Source of the DNA: Streptomyces sp. cf386
GTDB lineage: Bacteria; Actinomycetota; Actinomycetes; Streptomycetales; Streptomycetaceae
Length of the DNA stretch: 64,000 nucleotides
Assembly: GCF_900103585.1 (NCBI RefSeq)
Contig: NZ_FNHV01000017.1
Location: forward strand, 65,471-129,470
Direction: 5' to 3'
Numbering within the stretch: position 1 is the first letter of the stretch; every line of letters begins with the position of its first letter. The notes beneath the pieces are model-generated. The model worked only from the letters and a program-made list of their open reading frames with translations, was not told the DNA's origin and searched no databases. This document shows positions 40,091 through 49,844 of the stretch, in pieces. A program made the position numbers and the translations under genes.

Positions 40091-41584
40091 GTGAGCGGCA
40101 ACAGCGGAAGCGGTACGAGTGCTGGTGGCGCATCGCAGGCCGACAAGCGCCCCAACGAGCTGCTCGCGTCCTGGTTCGTGCGCAGCGGCTGGTCGAAGGG
40201 CGAACTCGCCCGTCAAGTGAACCGCCGAGCCCGTCAGTTGGGTGCCAACCACATCTCCACCGACACCTCGCGGGTGCGCCGCTGGCTGGACGGCGAGAAT
40301 CCGCGTGAGCCGATCCCGCGGATCCTGTCCGAGCTGTTCTCCGAGCGGTTCGGCTGTGTCGTCTCCGTCGAGGACCTCGGCCTGCGCGCCGCCCGTCAGT
40401 CACCCTCCGTGTCCGGCGTCGACCTGCCCTGGACGGGCCCGCAGACGGTGGCCCTGCTCGGCGAGTTCTCGCGCAGCGACCTGATGCTGGCGCGGCGCGG
40501 CTTCCTCGGAACCTCGCTGGCCCTGTCCGCCGGCCCGTCCCTCATCGAACCGATGCAGCGCTGGCTGGTCCCGGCGCCGCCCGCGCCGTACCAGGAGCCC
40601 GCGTCCGTCCCGTCGTCACGCGCGCGTGGCCGGCTGTCGAAGCCCGAGCTGGACCTTCTGGAGTCCACCACGGTGATGTTCCGGCAGTGGGACGCCCAGT
40701 GCGGCGGCGGACTGCGCCGCAAGGCGGTCGTGGGCCAGCTGCACGAGGTGACCGACCTGCTGCAGGAGCCCCAGCCCGAGGCCACCACCCGCAGGCTCTT
40801 CAAGGTCGCCGCCGAACTGGCGGAGCTGGCCGGCTGGATGTCGTACGACGTGGGGCTCCAGCCCACCGCGCAGAAGTACTTCGTCCTCGCGCTGCACGCC
40901 GCCAAGGAGGCGGGCGACCGGCCGCTCGGCTCGTACGTCCTCTCCAGCATGAGCCGTCAGATGATCCACCTCGGCCGGCCCGACGACGCTCTGGAGCTGA
41001 TCCACCTCGCGCAGTACGGCAGCCGGGACTGCGCGAGCCCGCGCACCCAGTCGATGCTGTATGCGATGGAGGCCCGCGCTTACGCCAACATGGGCCAGCC
41101 GGGCAAGTGCAAGCGGGCGGTCCGGATGGCCGAGGACACCTTCGGCGAGGCCGACGACTGGGACGAGCCGGACCCCGACTGGATCCGCTTCTTCTCCGAG
41201 GCCGAGCTGTACGGCGAGAACTCCCACTCCTACCGCGACCTCGCTTATGTCGCCGGCCGCAGCCCGACGTACGCCTCACTGGCCGAGCCGGTGATGCAGC
41301 GGGCCGTGGACCTGTTCGCGAAGGACGGCGAGCACCAGCGGTCGTACGCGCTGAACCTCATCGGCATGGCCACGGTCCATCTGCTGCGGCGCGAGCCCGA
41401 GCGCAGCGCGGTCTATGCCGAGCAGGCCATGCAGATCGCCAAGAAGGTGCGCTCCGAGCGCGTCAACACTCGTATTCGAAAGACGGTCGACACGGCCGCT
41501 CGTGACTTCGGGGATCTCGCCGAGGTCGTCGACCTCACCGACAAGCTCGCCGTGGAGCTGCCGGAGACCGCGGAGGCGGTCTGA
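40091..41584 (+). CDS. nsdA: NsdA-type negative regulator of development (HTH + TPR)
   Basis: The 497-residue protein begins with a helix-turn-helix-like region (about 10-85: SWFVRSGWSKGELARQVNRR, DTSRVRRWLDG). It then has tetratricopeptide-like helices (about 195-470), including TAQKYFVLALHAAKEAGDRP. S. coelicolor NsdA, known to repress sporulation and antibiotic production, lies at this position beside a prim-pol gene and amtB, and the architecture matches. The GTG at 40091 is the most plausible start; the ribosome-binding site is weak. Confidence 0.88.
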   Translation: MSGNSGSGTSAGGASQADKRPNELLASWFVRSGWSKGELARQVNRRARQLGANHISTDTSRVRRWLDGENPREPIPRILSELFSERFGCVVSVEDLGLRAARQSPSVSGVDLPWTGPQTVALLGEFSRSDLMLARRGFLGTSLALSAGPSLIEPMQRWLVPAPPAPYQEPASVPSSRARGRLSKPELDLLESTTVMFRQWDAQCGGGLRRKAVVGQLHEVTDLLQEPQPEATTRRLFKVAAELAELAGWMSYDVGLQPTAQKYFVLALHAAKEAGDRPLGSYVLSSMSRQMIHLGRPDDALELIHLAQYGSRDCASPRTQSMLYAMEARAYANMGQPGKCKRAVRMAEDTFGEADDWDEPDPDWIRFFSEAELYGENSHSYRDLAYVAGRSPTYASLAEPVMQRAVDLFAKDGEHQRSYALNLIGMATVHLLRREPERSAVYAEQAMQIAKKVRSERVNTRIRKTVDTAARDFGDLAEVVDLTDKLAVELPETAEAV

Positions 41585-41617
41585 CCGACCCGGGCGAACC
41601 CCGGAAACCCCAGAACT

Positions 41618-41704
41618 CCGGCCGCGGCCGGCCCTCCCGAACTGCCCGACTCGGCTCCCCCATGCCAGGTCATCGGAAGGCCGACCGCGGCCGGTCTTTC
41701 TTCC
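41618..41704 (+). terminator. probable nsdA terminator
   Basis: CCGGCCGCGG (41618-41627) pairs with CCGCGGCCGG (41685-41694), followed by TCTTTCTTCC. The loop is long (57 nt), so the exact structure is uncertain. The 335-bp nsdA-amtB gap otherwise holds only the GlnR-type region below. Confidence 0.6.
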
Positions 41705-41766
41705 CTCTGTGAAGGTTGCGCCACGATAACGATCGTGCAGCCGAACATCTCGGAGTTCATCAACGC

Positions 41767-41802
41767 GTAACACACAGGGTGCCTTCGTCACGGCGGCGAA
41801 AC
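41767..41802. promoter_or_regulatory. two GlnR-type boxes upstream of amtB
   Basis: GTAAC-N6-GGTGC (41767-41782) and GTCAC-N6-GAAAC (41787-41802) match the a- and b-site pattern of GlnR boxes (gTnAC-n6-GaAAC), the second being exact. The spacing (20 bp centre to centre) puts both boxes on the same face of the helix. GlnR controls amtB-glnK-glnD in Streptomyces under nitrogen limitation, so this is probably the promoter operator. Confidence 0.85.
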
Positions 41803-41919
41803 AACGAGGGGCTTCCATCGAAATGGTGCTGCGCCAATCTCATGGCGCATAACCGGCCCACCCCTCAATCCGCTCAGGCTTCGCCCGCACGGGGCCGTAC
41901 CAATGACGAGGAGACGCCG

Positions 41920-43263
41920 ATGGCCCCAGCCATCATGATGGCGGCAGACAAGGTAGAGCTGTCGCCCGCCAACACAGGTTTCATGCTCATCTGTTCCGCC
42001 CTGGTGATGCTCATGACACCGGGCCTGGCCTTCTTCTACGGAGGCATGGTCCGCGTCAAGAGCACCCTGAACATGCTGATGATGAGCTTCATCAGCCTGG
42101 GGATCGTCACCATCCTGTGGGTGCTGTATGGCTTCTCCATGGCGTTCGGCACCGACTCCGGCAGCCTTATCGGCTGGAACTCCGACTGGGTCGGCCTCAC
42201 CGGGGTCGACAAGAGCGAGCTCTGGGGTACGTACAACATCCCGCTTCTCGCTTTCATGGTCTTCCAGCTGATGTTCGCGATCATCACGCCCGCCCTGATC
42301 AGCGGTGCTCTCGCGGACCGCGTGAAGTTCTCGGCCTGGGCGCTGTTCATCGCGCTGTGGGCGACGATCGTCTACTTCCCCGTGGCCCACTGGGTCTGGG
42401 GCGAGGGCGGCTGGGCCTTCGACATGGGCGTGATCGACTTCGCCGGTGGTACGGCGGTTCACATCAACGCGGGTGCCGCGGCGCTCGGTGTGATCCTCGT
42501 CATCGGCAAGCGCGTCGGCTTCAAGAAGGACCCGATGCGTCCGCACAGCCTCCCGCTGGTCATGCTCGGTGCCGGTCTGCTGTGGTTCGGCTGGTTCGGC
42601 TTCAACGCCGGTTCGTGGCTCGGTAACGACGACGGCGTCGGCACGCTGATGTTCGTCAACACGCAGGTCGCCACCGCCGCCGCCATGCTCGCCTGGCTCA
42701 TCTACGAGAAGATCCGCCACGGCGCGTTCACCACGCTGGGCGCCGCCTCCGGCGCGGTCGCCGGTCTGGTCGCCATCACCCCGTCCGGTGGTGCGGTCAC
42801 CCCGATCGGCGCGATCGCCGTCGGCGCCATCGCCGGTGTCCTGTGCGCCATGGCCGTCGGCCTGAAGTACAAGTTCGGCTACGACGACTCGCTCGACGTC
42901 GTCGGTGTTCACCTGGTCGGCGGTGTCGTCGGCTCGGTCCTGATCGGCTTCTTCGCCAGCGGCAAGGGCCAGTCGGACGCGGCGGGTGTCTTCTACGGCG
43001 ACCACAAGTTCGACCAGCTGTGGAAGCAGCTCGCCGGTGTCGGCGGTGTCCTCGCCTACTCGCTGATCGTCTCCGCGCTGATCGCCTTCGTCCTCCACAA
43101 GACCATCGGTATGCGGGTCACCGAGGACGAGGAAGTGGCCGGCATCGACCAGGCCGAGCACGCCGAGACCGCATACGACTTCAGCGGCGCCGGCGGCGGT
43201 GCCGTCAAGACGGCCCCCGCGGCCCCGGCCGCAGCCGCTGCGAGCAAGAAGGTGGACGCATGA
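41920..43263 (+). CDS. amtB: ammonium transporter
   Basis: This is an ammonium/methylammonium channel of the plasma membrane, 447 residues with 11 predicted membrane helices. It shows TPGLAFFYGGMVRVKSTLNM, PVAHWVWGEGGWAF, GGTAVHINAGAAALGVI (first pore-lining His) and GVHLVGGVVGSVLIGF (second pore His). The ATG at 41920 follows GAGGAG. It overlaps glnK by 4 bp (ATGA); GlnK is its PII-type gate protein. It is preceded by GlnR boxes. Confidence 0.96.
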   Translation: MAPAIMMAADKVELSPANTGFMLICSALVMLMTPGLAFFYGGMVRVKSTLNMLMMSFISLGIVTILWVLYGFSMAFGTDSGSLIGWNSDWVGLTGVDKSELWGTYNIPLLAFMVFQLMFAIITPALISGALADRVKFSAWALFIALWATIVYFPVAHWVWGEGGWAFDMGVIDFAGGTAVHINAGAAALGVILVIGKRVGFKKDPMRPHSLPLVMLGAGLLWFGWFGFNAGSWLGNDDGVGTLMFVNTQVATAAAMLAWLIYEKIRHGAFTTLGAASGAVAGLVAITPSGGAVTPIGAIAVGAIAGVLCAMAVGLKYKFGYDDSLDVVGVHLVGGVVGSVLIGFFASGKGQSDAAGVFYGDHKFDQLWKQLAGVGGVLAYSLIVSALIAFVLHKTIGMRVTEDEEVAGIDQAEHAETAYDFSGAGGGAVKTAPAAPAAAAASKKVDA

Positions 43264-43598
43264 AGCTCATCACCGCCGTCGTCAAGCCCCACCGGCTCGA
43301 CGAGATCAAGGAGGCCCTCCAGGCCTTCGGAGTCCACGGACTGACGGTCACCGAGGCGAGCGGCTACGGTCGTCAGCGGGGCCACACCGAGGTCTACCGC
43401 GGTGCCGAGTACACCGTCGACCTGGTCCCGAAGATCCGCATCGAGGTCCTGGCCGAGGACGACGACGCCGAGCAGCTGATCGACGTCATCGTCAAGGCCG
43501 CCCGCACCGGCAAGATCGGTGACGGCAAGGTCTGGTCCCTCCCGGTCGAGACCGCCGTACGGGTCCGGACCGGCGAGCGCGGTCCCGACGCGCTCTGA
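43260..43598 (+). CDS. glnK: PII nitrogen regulatory protein
   Basis: This is a 112-residue PII protein that binds and gates AmtB and signals nitrogen status. The T-loop contains YRGAEYTVDLVPK with the modifiable Tyr51 in RGAEY, and the B-loop is TGKIGDGKVWSL. In actinobacteria Tyr51 is adenylylated by GlnD, encoded next. Starts by ATGA overlap with amtB. Confidence 0.97.
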   Translation: MKLITAVVKPHRLDEIKEALQAFGVHGLTVTEASGYGRQRGHTEVYRGAEYTVDLVPKIRIEVLAEDDDAEQLIDVIVKAARTGKIGDGKVWSLPVETAVRVRTGERGPDAL

Positions 43599-43622
43599 CA
43601 GAAGAAGAACAGGAGCTGCTGG

Positions 43623-46067
43623 GTGTCGAGTACCAACAGGCGTGACGAAGCAGAAGACTCGGGACCCAGCGGCTACGCGGCGGCCCGGCTGCGCCTCCTC
43701 ACCGAGGGGGCGCGGTCCGGGCCGCCGCGCCGTTCCGCCCTCGCGGAACTCACCGACGACTGGCTGACCGGCCTGTTCGCCGCCGGTGCCGAAGGGCTGC
43801 GCGGCGTCTCCCTGGTCGCCGTCGGCGGCTACGGCCGCGGCGAGCTGTCCCCACGCAGCGACCTGGATCTGCTCCTGCTGCACGACGGCGGCGACAGCAA
43901 GGCGGTGGCCGCCCTGGCCGACCGCATCTGGTACCCCGTGTGGGACCTCGGCCTCGCCCTCGACCACTCCGTGCGCACCCCCGCCGAGGCCCGCAAGACG
44001 GCCGGCGAGGACCTCAAGGTCCAGCTGGGCCTGCTGGACGCCCGGCACATCGCGGGCGACCTGGGGCTCACGGCCGGACTGCGCACGGCGGTTCTGGCCG
44101 ACTGGCGCAACCAGGCGCCCAAGCGGCTTCCCGAACTCCAGGAGCTGTCCGCCGAACGCGCCGAGCGCCAGGGCGAGCTGCAGTACCTCCTGGAACCCGA
44201 TCTGAAGGAGGCGCGCGGCGGTCTGCGGGACGCCACCATCCTGCGCGCCGTCGCCGCCTCCTGGCTGGCCGACGCCCCGCGCGAGGGCCTCGCCGACGCC
44301 CGGCGCCGACTGCTCGACGTACGCGACGCGCTGCACCTCACCACCGGCCGGGCGACCGACCGGCTGGCGCTGCAGGAGCAGGACCAGGTCGCCGCCGAGC
44401 TCGGGCTGCTGGACGCCGACACGCTGCTGCGGCAGGTGTACGAGGCTGCACGGGTGATCTCGTATGCGAGCGATGTCACCTGGCGTGAAGTGGGGCGCGT
44501 GTTGCGATCGCGCGCCGTGCGGCCGCGGCTGCGCGCCATGCTGGGCGGCGGGAAGCCGACCACCGAGCGCTCTCCGCTGGCCGAGGGCGTGGTCGAGCAG
44601 GACGGCGAGGTGGTGCTCGCCCGCGCCGCGCGCCCCGAACGCGACCCCGTGCTTCCCCTGCGTGCCGCGGCCGCCGCCGCGCAGGCAGGACTCCCGCTCT
44701 CCCTGCACGCCGTCCGGCGCATGGCGGCCACCCTGCGCCCCCTGCCCACGCCCTGGCCCGCCGAGGCGCGCGAGCAGCTCGTGACCCTGCTGGGCTCCGG
44801 GCAGCCCACGGTCGACGTGTGGGAGGCCCTGGAGGCCGAAGGGCTGATCACCCGCTTCCTCCCCGACTGGGAGCGGGTGCGCTGCCGCCCGCAGCGCAAC
44901 GCCGTCCACATCTGGACCGTCGACCGGCACCTCATCGAGACCGCCGTCCGCGCCTCCGAGTTCACCCGCCGCGTCCACCGCCCCGACCTCCTGCTGGTCG
45001 CCGCGCTGCTGCACGACATCGGCAAGGGCTGGCCCGGCGACCACTCGGTGGCCGGCGAGATCATCGTCAAGGACGTGGCCGCGCGCATCGGCTTCGACCG
45101 CGACGACGTGGCCGTGCTCTCCACCCTCGTTCTCCACCACCTGCTGCTCGTCGAGACGGCGACCCGGCGCGACCTGGAGGACCCGGCCACCGTGCGCTCG
45201 GTCGCCGAGGCCGTCGGCTCCCAGGGCACGCTGGAGCTGCTGCACGCCCTGACCGAGGCGGACGCCCTGGCCACCGGCCCGGCCGCCTGGTCGTCGTGGC
45301 GCGGCTCCCTCGTCGCCGACCTGGTGAAACGGGTCGCGGCCGTGCTCGCCGGGGACGACCCGGACGAGCCCGAGGCCGCCGCGCCCACCGCCGAGCAGGA
45401 ACGCCTCGCCATCGAGGCGATCGCGACCGGCAGCCCTGTCCTGGCCCTGCGCGCGCAGACGGAGCCGCCGACGGAGGAGCAGCCCGGCGACCCCGAGCCG
45501 CTCGGCGTGGAGCTCCTCATCGCCGTACCGGACCAGCCGGGCGTGCTGCCCGCCGTGGCCGGCGTCCTGGCCATGCACCGCCTGACCGTCCGCACGGCAG
45601 AACTGCGCGCCCTGGACCTGCCCGACGGCGTCGACGGCTCCGTCCTGCTGCTGAACTGGCGGGTCGCCGCCGAGTACGGCTCCCTGCCGCAGGCCGCCCG
45701 GCTGCGCGCCGACCTCGTACGGGCCCTGGACGGCTCGCTGGACATCGCGGGCCGGCTCGCCGAGCGTGACGCGGCGTATCCGCGCCGCCGGGGCGTCGTG
45801 GCGCCGCCGCCGCGGGTGTCGGTCCATCCGGCCGCCTCCCGGCTGGCCACGGTGATCGAGGTCCGGGCCCAGGACGCGCCGGGGCTGCTGTTCCGGATCG
45901 GCCGGGCACTGGAGGACGCGGGCGTGCGGATGCGCAGTGCGCATGTCAGCACGCTGGGCGCGAACGCCGTCGACGCGTTCTATGTCACAGGGGCCGAAGG
46001 AGCGCCGCTGCCCGGCGAGGAAGCGGCCTCCGTGGCGCGCAAGCTGGAGGAGACGTTGCGGGGCTAG
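43623..46067 (+). CDS. glnD: PII adenylyltransferase/deadenylylase
   Basis: The 814-residue product has an N-terminal nucleotidyltransferase domain with GGYGRGELSPRSDLDLLLL near residues 68-86, an HD domain with LLVAALLHDIGKG near 459, and two ACT domains (about 625-700 and 740-805). In Streptomyces GlnD modifies GlnK by adenylylation. It completes the amtB-glnK-glnD operon, 24 bp after glnK. The GTG at 43623 has AGGAG upstream. Confidence 0.95.
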   Translation: MSSTNRRDEAEDSGPSGYAAARLRLLTEGARSGPPRRSALAELTDDWLTGLFAAGAEGLRGVSLVAVGGYGRGELSPRSDLDLLLLHDGGDSKAVAALADRIWYPVWDLGLALDHSVRTPAEARKTAGEDLKVQLGLLDARHIAGDLGLTAGLRTAVLADWRNQAPKRLPELQELSAERAERQGELQYLLEPDLKEARGGLRDATILRAVAASWLADAPREGLADARRRLLDVRDALHLTTGRATDRLALQEQDQVAAELGLLDADTLLRQVYEAARVISYASDVTWREVGRVLRSRAVRPRLRAMLGGGKPTTERSPLAEGVVEQDGEVVLARAARPERDPVLPLRAAAAAAQAGLPLSLHAVRRMAATLRPLPTPWPAEAREQLVTLLGSGQPTVDVWEALEAEGLITRFLPDWERVRCRPQRNAVHIWTVDRHLIETAVRASEFTRRVHRPDLLLVAALLHDIGKGWPGDHSVAGEIIVKDVAARIGFDRDDVAVLSTLVLHHLLLVETATRRDLEDPATVRSVAEAVGSQGTLELLHALTEADALATGPAAWSSWRGSLVADLVKRVAAVLAGDDPDEPEAAAPTAEQERLAIEAIATGSPVLALRAQTEPPTEEQPGDPEPLGVELLIAVPDQPGVLPAVAGVLAMHRLTVRTAELRALDLPDGVDGSVLLLNWRVAAEYGSLPQAARLRADLVRALDGSLDIAGRLAERDAAYPRRRGVVAPPPRVSVHPAASRLATVIEVRAQDAPGLLFRIGRALEDAGVRMRSAHVSTLGANAVDAFYVTGAEGAPLPGEEAASVARKLEETLRG

Positions 46068-46196
46068 GGCCAGCCCTCGCGGCGCCGAGCTGATCCGAAA
46101 GACAGGCCCTACCCCAGGGATCCCGGCAACCTGTGCCGCCGGGATACCCTGGAGGGCGATTCCCAGCTGCCACCGACCCCGAGGACCGCGAGCGCC

Positions 46197-47750
46197 GTGT
46201 TCGATACTCTCTCCGATCGCCTCTCAGCGACTTTCAAGAACCTGCGCGGCAAGGGACGGCTCTCCGAGGCGGACATCGACGCGACAGCGCGCGAGATCCG
46301 TATCGCGCTTCTCGAAGCGGACGTGGCCCTGCCGGTCGTCCGGACGTTCATCAAGAACGTCAAGGAGCGTGCCCTCGGCGCCGATGTCTCCAAGGCGCTG
46401 AACCCGGCCCAGCAGGTCCTGAAGATCGTCAACGACGAGCTCGTCACGATCCTCGGTGGCGAGACCCGGCGCCTGCGGTTCGCCAAGACGCCGCCGACCG
46501 TGATCATGCTGGCGGGTCTGCAGGGTGCCGGTAAGACCACCCTCGCGGGCAAGCTCGGCCGCTGGCTGAAGGAGCAGGGGCACTCGCCGCTGCTGGTCGC
46601 CGCCGACCTCCAGCGCCCGAACGCCGTCAACCAGCTCAGCGTCGTCGCCGAGCGCGCCGGTGTGGCCGTCTTCGCGCCGGAGCCGGGCAACGGCGTCGGT
46701 GACCCGGTCAAGGTCGCCAAGGACTCCATCGAGCACGCCAAGGCCAAGGTCCACGACATCGTGATCGTGGACACCGCCGGCCGCCTGGGCATCGACCAGG
46801 AGATGATGCAGCAGGCCGCCGACATCCGGGACGCGGTCTCGCCGGACGAGATCCTCTTCGTCGTCGACGCGATGATCGGTCAGGACGCGGTCAACACCGC
46901 CGAGGCCTTCCGCGACGGCGTCGGCTTCGACGGCGTGGTGCTCTCCAAGCTCGACGGTGACGCCCGCGGTGGTGCCGCCCTGTCGATCCGGCAGATCACC
47001 GGCAAGCCGATCATGTTCGCGTCGAACGGCGAGAAGCTCGACGAGTTCGACGCCTTCCACCCGGACCGGATGGCCTCCCGCATCCTCGACATGGGTGACC
47101 TGCTCACCCTGATCGAGCAGGCGGAGAAGACGTTCGACCAGGCCGAAGCCCAGAAGATGGCCGAGAAGCTGGCCTCCAAGAAGGGCCAGGACTTCACCCT
47201 CGACGACTTCCTGGCCCAGATGGAGCAGGTCAGGAAGATGGGCTCCATCTCCAAGCTGCTCGGCATGCTCCCGGGCATGGGCCAGATCAAGGACCAGATC
47301 AACAACCTCGACGAGCGCGACGTCGACCGCACGGCCGCGATCATCAAGTCGATGACGCCGGGCGAGCGCCAGGAACCGACGATCATCAACGGCTCGCGCC
47401 GCGCCCGTATCGCCAAGGGTTCCGGTGTCGAGGTCAGCGCGGTCAAGAACCTGGTCGAGCGGTTCTTCGAGGCCCGCAAGATGATGTCCCGCATGGCCCA
47501 GGGCGGCGGCATGCCCGGTATGCCGGGGATGCCGGGCATGGGCGGCGGTCCCGGCCGCACGAAGAAGCAGCCCAAGAAGGCCAAGGGCAAGCAGCGCTCC
47601 GGCAACCCGATGAAGCGCAGGCAGCAGGAGCTGGAGGAGGCCGAGCGCCGGGCCGCCGCAGCCCAGGGCGGCGGCGCCTTCGGGCTGCCGGGCCAGCAGG
47701 CCGGACAGGACTTCGAGCTGCCGGACGAGTTCAAGAAGTTCATGGGCTGA
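46197..47750 (+). CDS. ffh: signal recognition particle protein Ffh
   Basis: This GTPase binds 4.5S RNA and signal sequences, working with FtsY. The 517-residue product has an NG domain (1-295) with AGLQGAGKTTLAGKLG near 106, DTAGRLGIDQEMM and SKLDGDARGGAA, and an M domain with RRARIAKGSGVEVSAVKNLV. A Met/Gly/Pro tail (GMPGMPGMPGMGGG) and a basic C-terminus follow. The GTG at 46197 begins MFDTLSDRLSATF. No 4.5S RNA gene is apparent nearby. Confidence 0.96.
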   Translation: MFDTLSDRLSATFKNLRGKGRLSEADIDATAREIRIALLEADVALPVVRTFIKNVKERALGADVSKALNPAQQVLKIVNDELVTILGGETRRLRFAKTPPTVIMLAGLQGAGKTTLAGKLGRWLKEQGHSPLLVAADLQRPNAVNQLSVVAERAGVAVFAPEPGNGVGDPVKVAKDSIEHAKAKVHDIVIVDTAGRLGIDQEMMQQAADIRDAVSPDEILFVVDAMIGQDAVNTAEAFRDGVGFDGVVLSKLDGDARGGAALSIRQITGKPIMFASNGEKLDEFDAFHPDRMASRILDMGDLLTLIEQAEKTFDQAEAQKMAEKLASKKGQDFTLDDFLAQMEQVRKMGSISKLLGMLPGMGQIKDQINNLDERDVDRTAAIIKSMTPGERQEPTIINGSRRARIAKGSGVEVSAVKNLVERFFEARKMMSRMAQGGGMPGMPGMPGMGGGPGRTKKQPKKAKGKQRSGNPMKRRQQELEEAERRAAAAQGGGAFGLPGQQAGQDFELPDEFKKFMG

Positions 47751-47815
47751 GGTTCAGGAAGTTCCGGGGTGAGCTCCAAGCAGTTTTTGCGCTGAGCCTG
47801 TTCCCGTACGTCGCC

Positions 47816-47846
47816 GAGGGCGCCCTTCTCCAGGAGGGGCGCCCTC
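47816..47846. terminator. ffh terminator
   Basis: GAGGGCGCCC (47816-47825) pairs perfectly with GGGCGCCCTC (47837-47846), with an 11-nt loop, before the ftsH-type gene. Confidence 0.85.
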
Positions 47847-47886
47847 TGCGCATGCCGTCGCCCGCTGTCTGCCGTAACGTCCAGAT

Positions 47887-49824
47887 ATGAGCAATGCGGC
47901 GCCACCACGCAAGGCCCCTGACCAGCCGTGGCGCACCGAGGGCACACCGGACGAGCCGCCCGAGCGGCCCCGCGGCCGGTGGCCTCGTGGCCGATGGTGG
48001 GGGCTGCTCCTCACCGGGGTGATCGTGTTCCTGATCGCCTACGTGGGGCTGACCTACCTCGACCGGGGCAACGAGCCGACGATCTCCTACACGGAGTTCA
48101 GCAGGCAGGTCGAGGCCGGCAACGTCTCCAAGATCTACTCCAAGGGCGACGCGATCCAGGGCGAGCTCAAGAGCGCCCGGGACAAGCCCGACGGCGAGGG
48201 CGAGTACAAGAAGTTCAAGACGCAGCGCCCGGCCTTCGCGGACGACGACCTCTGGCGGGAACTGAGCAGCCGTGAGGTGACGGTGACCGCGGAGCCGGTC
48301 GTGCGGGAGCGCGGCGTCCTGTCCAACCTGCTGTTCTCCCTGATCCCGATCGCGTTCCTGGTGGCGGTCTGGGTCTTCTTCGCCCGGCGGATGGGCGGGG
48401 GCATGGGCGGCGCAGGCGGCATGCTCAGCCGCAGGGCGCCGCCCAAGCCGGTCGAGCTCCAGCCGGGCAAGGAGCGCACGACGTTCGCCGACGTGGCCGG
48501 TATCGACGAGGTCAAGGGCGAACTGGACGACGTCGTCGACTTCCTGGAGCACCCCGACGCCTACCGCAGGATGGGCGCGAAGATGCCGCGCGGCGTACTG
48601 CTCGCGGGCTCTCCCGGCACCGGCAAGACCCTGCTGGCGCGTGCGGTGGCGGGCGAGGCGGGCGTGCCGTTCTTCTCCGCCTCCGCGTCCGAGTTCATCG
48701 AGATGATCGTCGGCGTCGGAGCGTCGCGTGTCCGGGAGCTGTTCGCCGAGGCCCGCAAGGTGGCACCGTCGATCATCTTCATCGACGAGATCGACACCAT
48801 CGGACGGATGCGGGGCGGCGGCGCCTCGGTGAGCGGCCACGACGAGCGCGAGCAGACGCTGAACCAAATCCTCACCGAGATGGACGGCTTCTCCGGCTCG
48901 GAGGGCGTGATCGTCATCGCGGCGACGAACCGCGCCGACATCCTGGACCCGGCGCTGACCCGGCCCGGCCGCTTCGACCGGGTGGTCAACGTCTCCCCGC
49001 CGGATCGCGGCGGACGCGAGGCGATCCTGCGGATCCACACCCGCGAGATCCCGCTCGCCGAGGACGTGGACCTGACCCAGCTGGCCCGCACGACCCCGGG
49101 TATGACAGGTGCGGATCTGGCCAATCTCGCCAACGAGGCCGCCCTGCTCGCGGTCAAGCGGGGGCAGGGACAGGTGACCGCATCGGACCTCTCCGAGGCC
49201 CTGGAGAAGGTGCAACTCGGCGCCGAGCGCACCCTCGTGATGCCCGAGGAGGACCGCAGGCGCACCGCGTACCACGAGAGCGGACACGCCCTCCTCGGCA
49301 TGCTGCAGCCGGGCGCCGACCCCGTACGCAAGATCACCATCGTGCCGCGCGGCCGGGCGCTCGGGGTGACGATGTCGACCCCCGAGGTGGAGCGGTACGC
49401 GCACTCGGAGGGCTATCTGCGCGGTCGCATCATCGGTGCCCTGGGCGGCATGGCGGCGGAGGAGGTCGTCTACGGAGTCGTCACGACGGGCGCCGAGAAC
49501 GACCTCGAACAGGTCACCAACATCGCGCGCGGGATGGTCGCCCGCTGGGGCATGAGCGAGCGGCTGGGCCGGCTGTCCGCCCTGCCGAGCGACGCCCAGC
49601 AGGCGTACGGGCTCTCGGCCGCCCCGCAGACCCTCGACGTGATCGACGCCGAGATGCGCCGGATCGCCGACGACTGCTACGAGGAGGCGTGCCGCAAACT
49701 CCGGGACCACCGGGGGCAGTTGAACGCCCTGGCCGAGGCGCTGCTGGAGAACGAGACGCTGGAGGAGGCCGACGCGTACCGGATCGCCGGGATCACCCGG
49801 CTGGCCAAGGACGCGGACGCGTAG
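47887..49824 (+). CDS. FtsH-type ATP-dependent zinc metalloprotease
   Basis: The 645-residue membrane protease has two N-terminal hydrophobic segments (about 39-59 and 141-160). The AAA module has Walker A GSPGTGKT (about 240), FIDEIDTIGR (Walker B) and the NRADILDPALTRPGRFD SRH region, and a protease domain has the zinc motif HESGH near 461. All essential residues are present. A separate FtsH with the hpt-folE locus is usual in Streptomyces, so this one is probably the second paralogue. The start codon is ATG at 47887. Confidence 0.92.
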   Translation: MSNAAPPRKAPDQPWRTEGTPDEPPERPRGRWPRGRWWGLLLTGVIVFLIAYVGLTYLDRGNEPTISYTEFSRQVEAGNVSKIYSKGDAIQGELKSARDKPDGEGEYKKFKTQRPAFADDDLWRELSSREVTVTAEPVVRERGVLSNLLFSLIPIAFLVAVWVFFARRMGGGMGGAGGMLSRRAPPKPVELQPGKERTTFADVAGIDEVKGELDDVVDFLEHPDAYRRMGAKMPRGVLLAGSPGTGKTLLARAVAGEAGVPFFSASASEFIEMIVGVGASRVRELFAEARKVAPSIIFIDEIDTIGRMRGGGASVSGHDEREQTLNQILTEMDGFSGSEGVIVIAATNRADILDPALTRPGRFDRVVNVSPPDRGGREAILRIHTREIPLAEDVDLTQLARTTPGMTGADLANLANEAALLAVKRGQGQVTASDLSEALEKVQLGAERTLVMPEEDRRRTAYHESGHALLGMLQPGADPVRKITIVPRGRALGVTMSTPEVERYAHSEGYLRGRIIGALGGMAAEEVVYGVVTTGAENDLEQVTNIARGMVARWGMSERLGRLSALPSDAQQAYGLSAAPQTLDVIDAEMRRIADDCYEEACRKLRDHRGQLNALAEALLENETLEEADAYRIAGITRLAKDADA

Positions 49825-49844
49825 CGGAGACGCTCAGGGCACGC

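Noticed and set aside
39925..40308. Short open frame in the prim-pol/nsdA gap running into nsdA
   Set aside because: It overlaps the start of nsdA in another frame, lacks a ribosome-binding site and has no recognisable motif.
46068..46196. Possible 4.5S RNA near ffh
   Set aside because: No GGAA tetraloop hairpin with the SRP Alu/S-domain pattern is visible in this or the flanking gaps.
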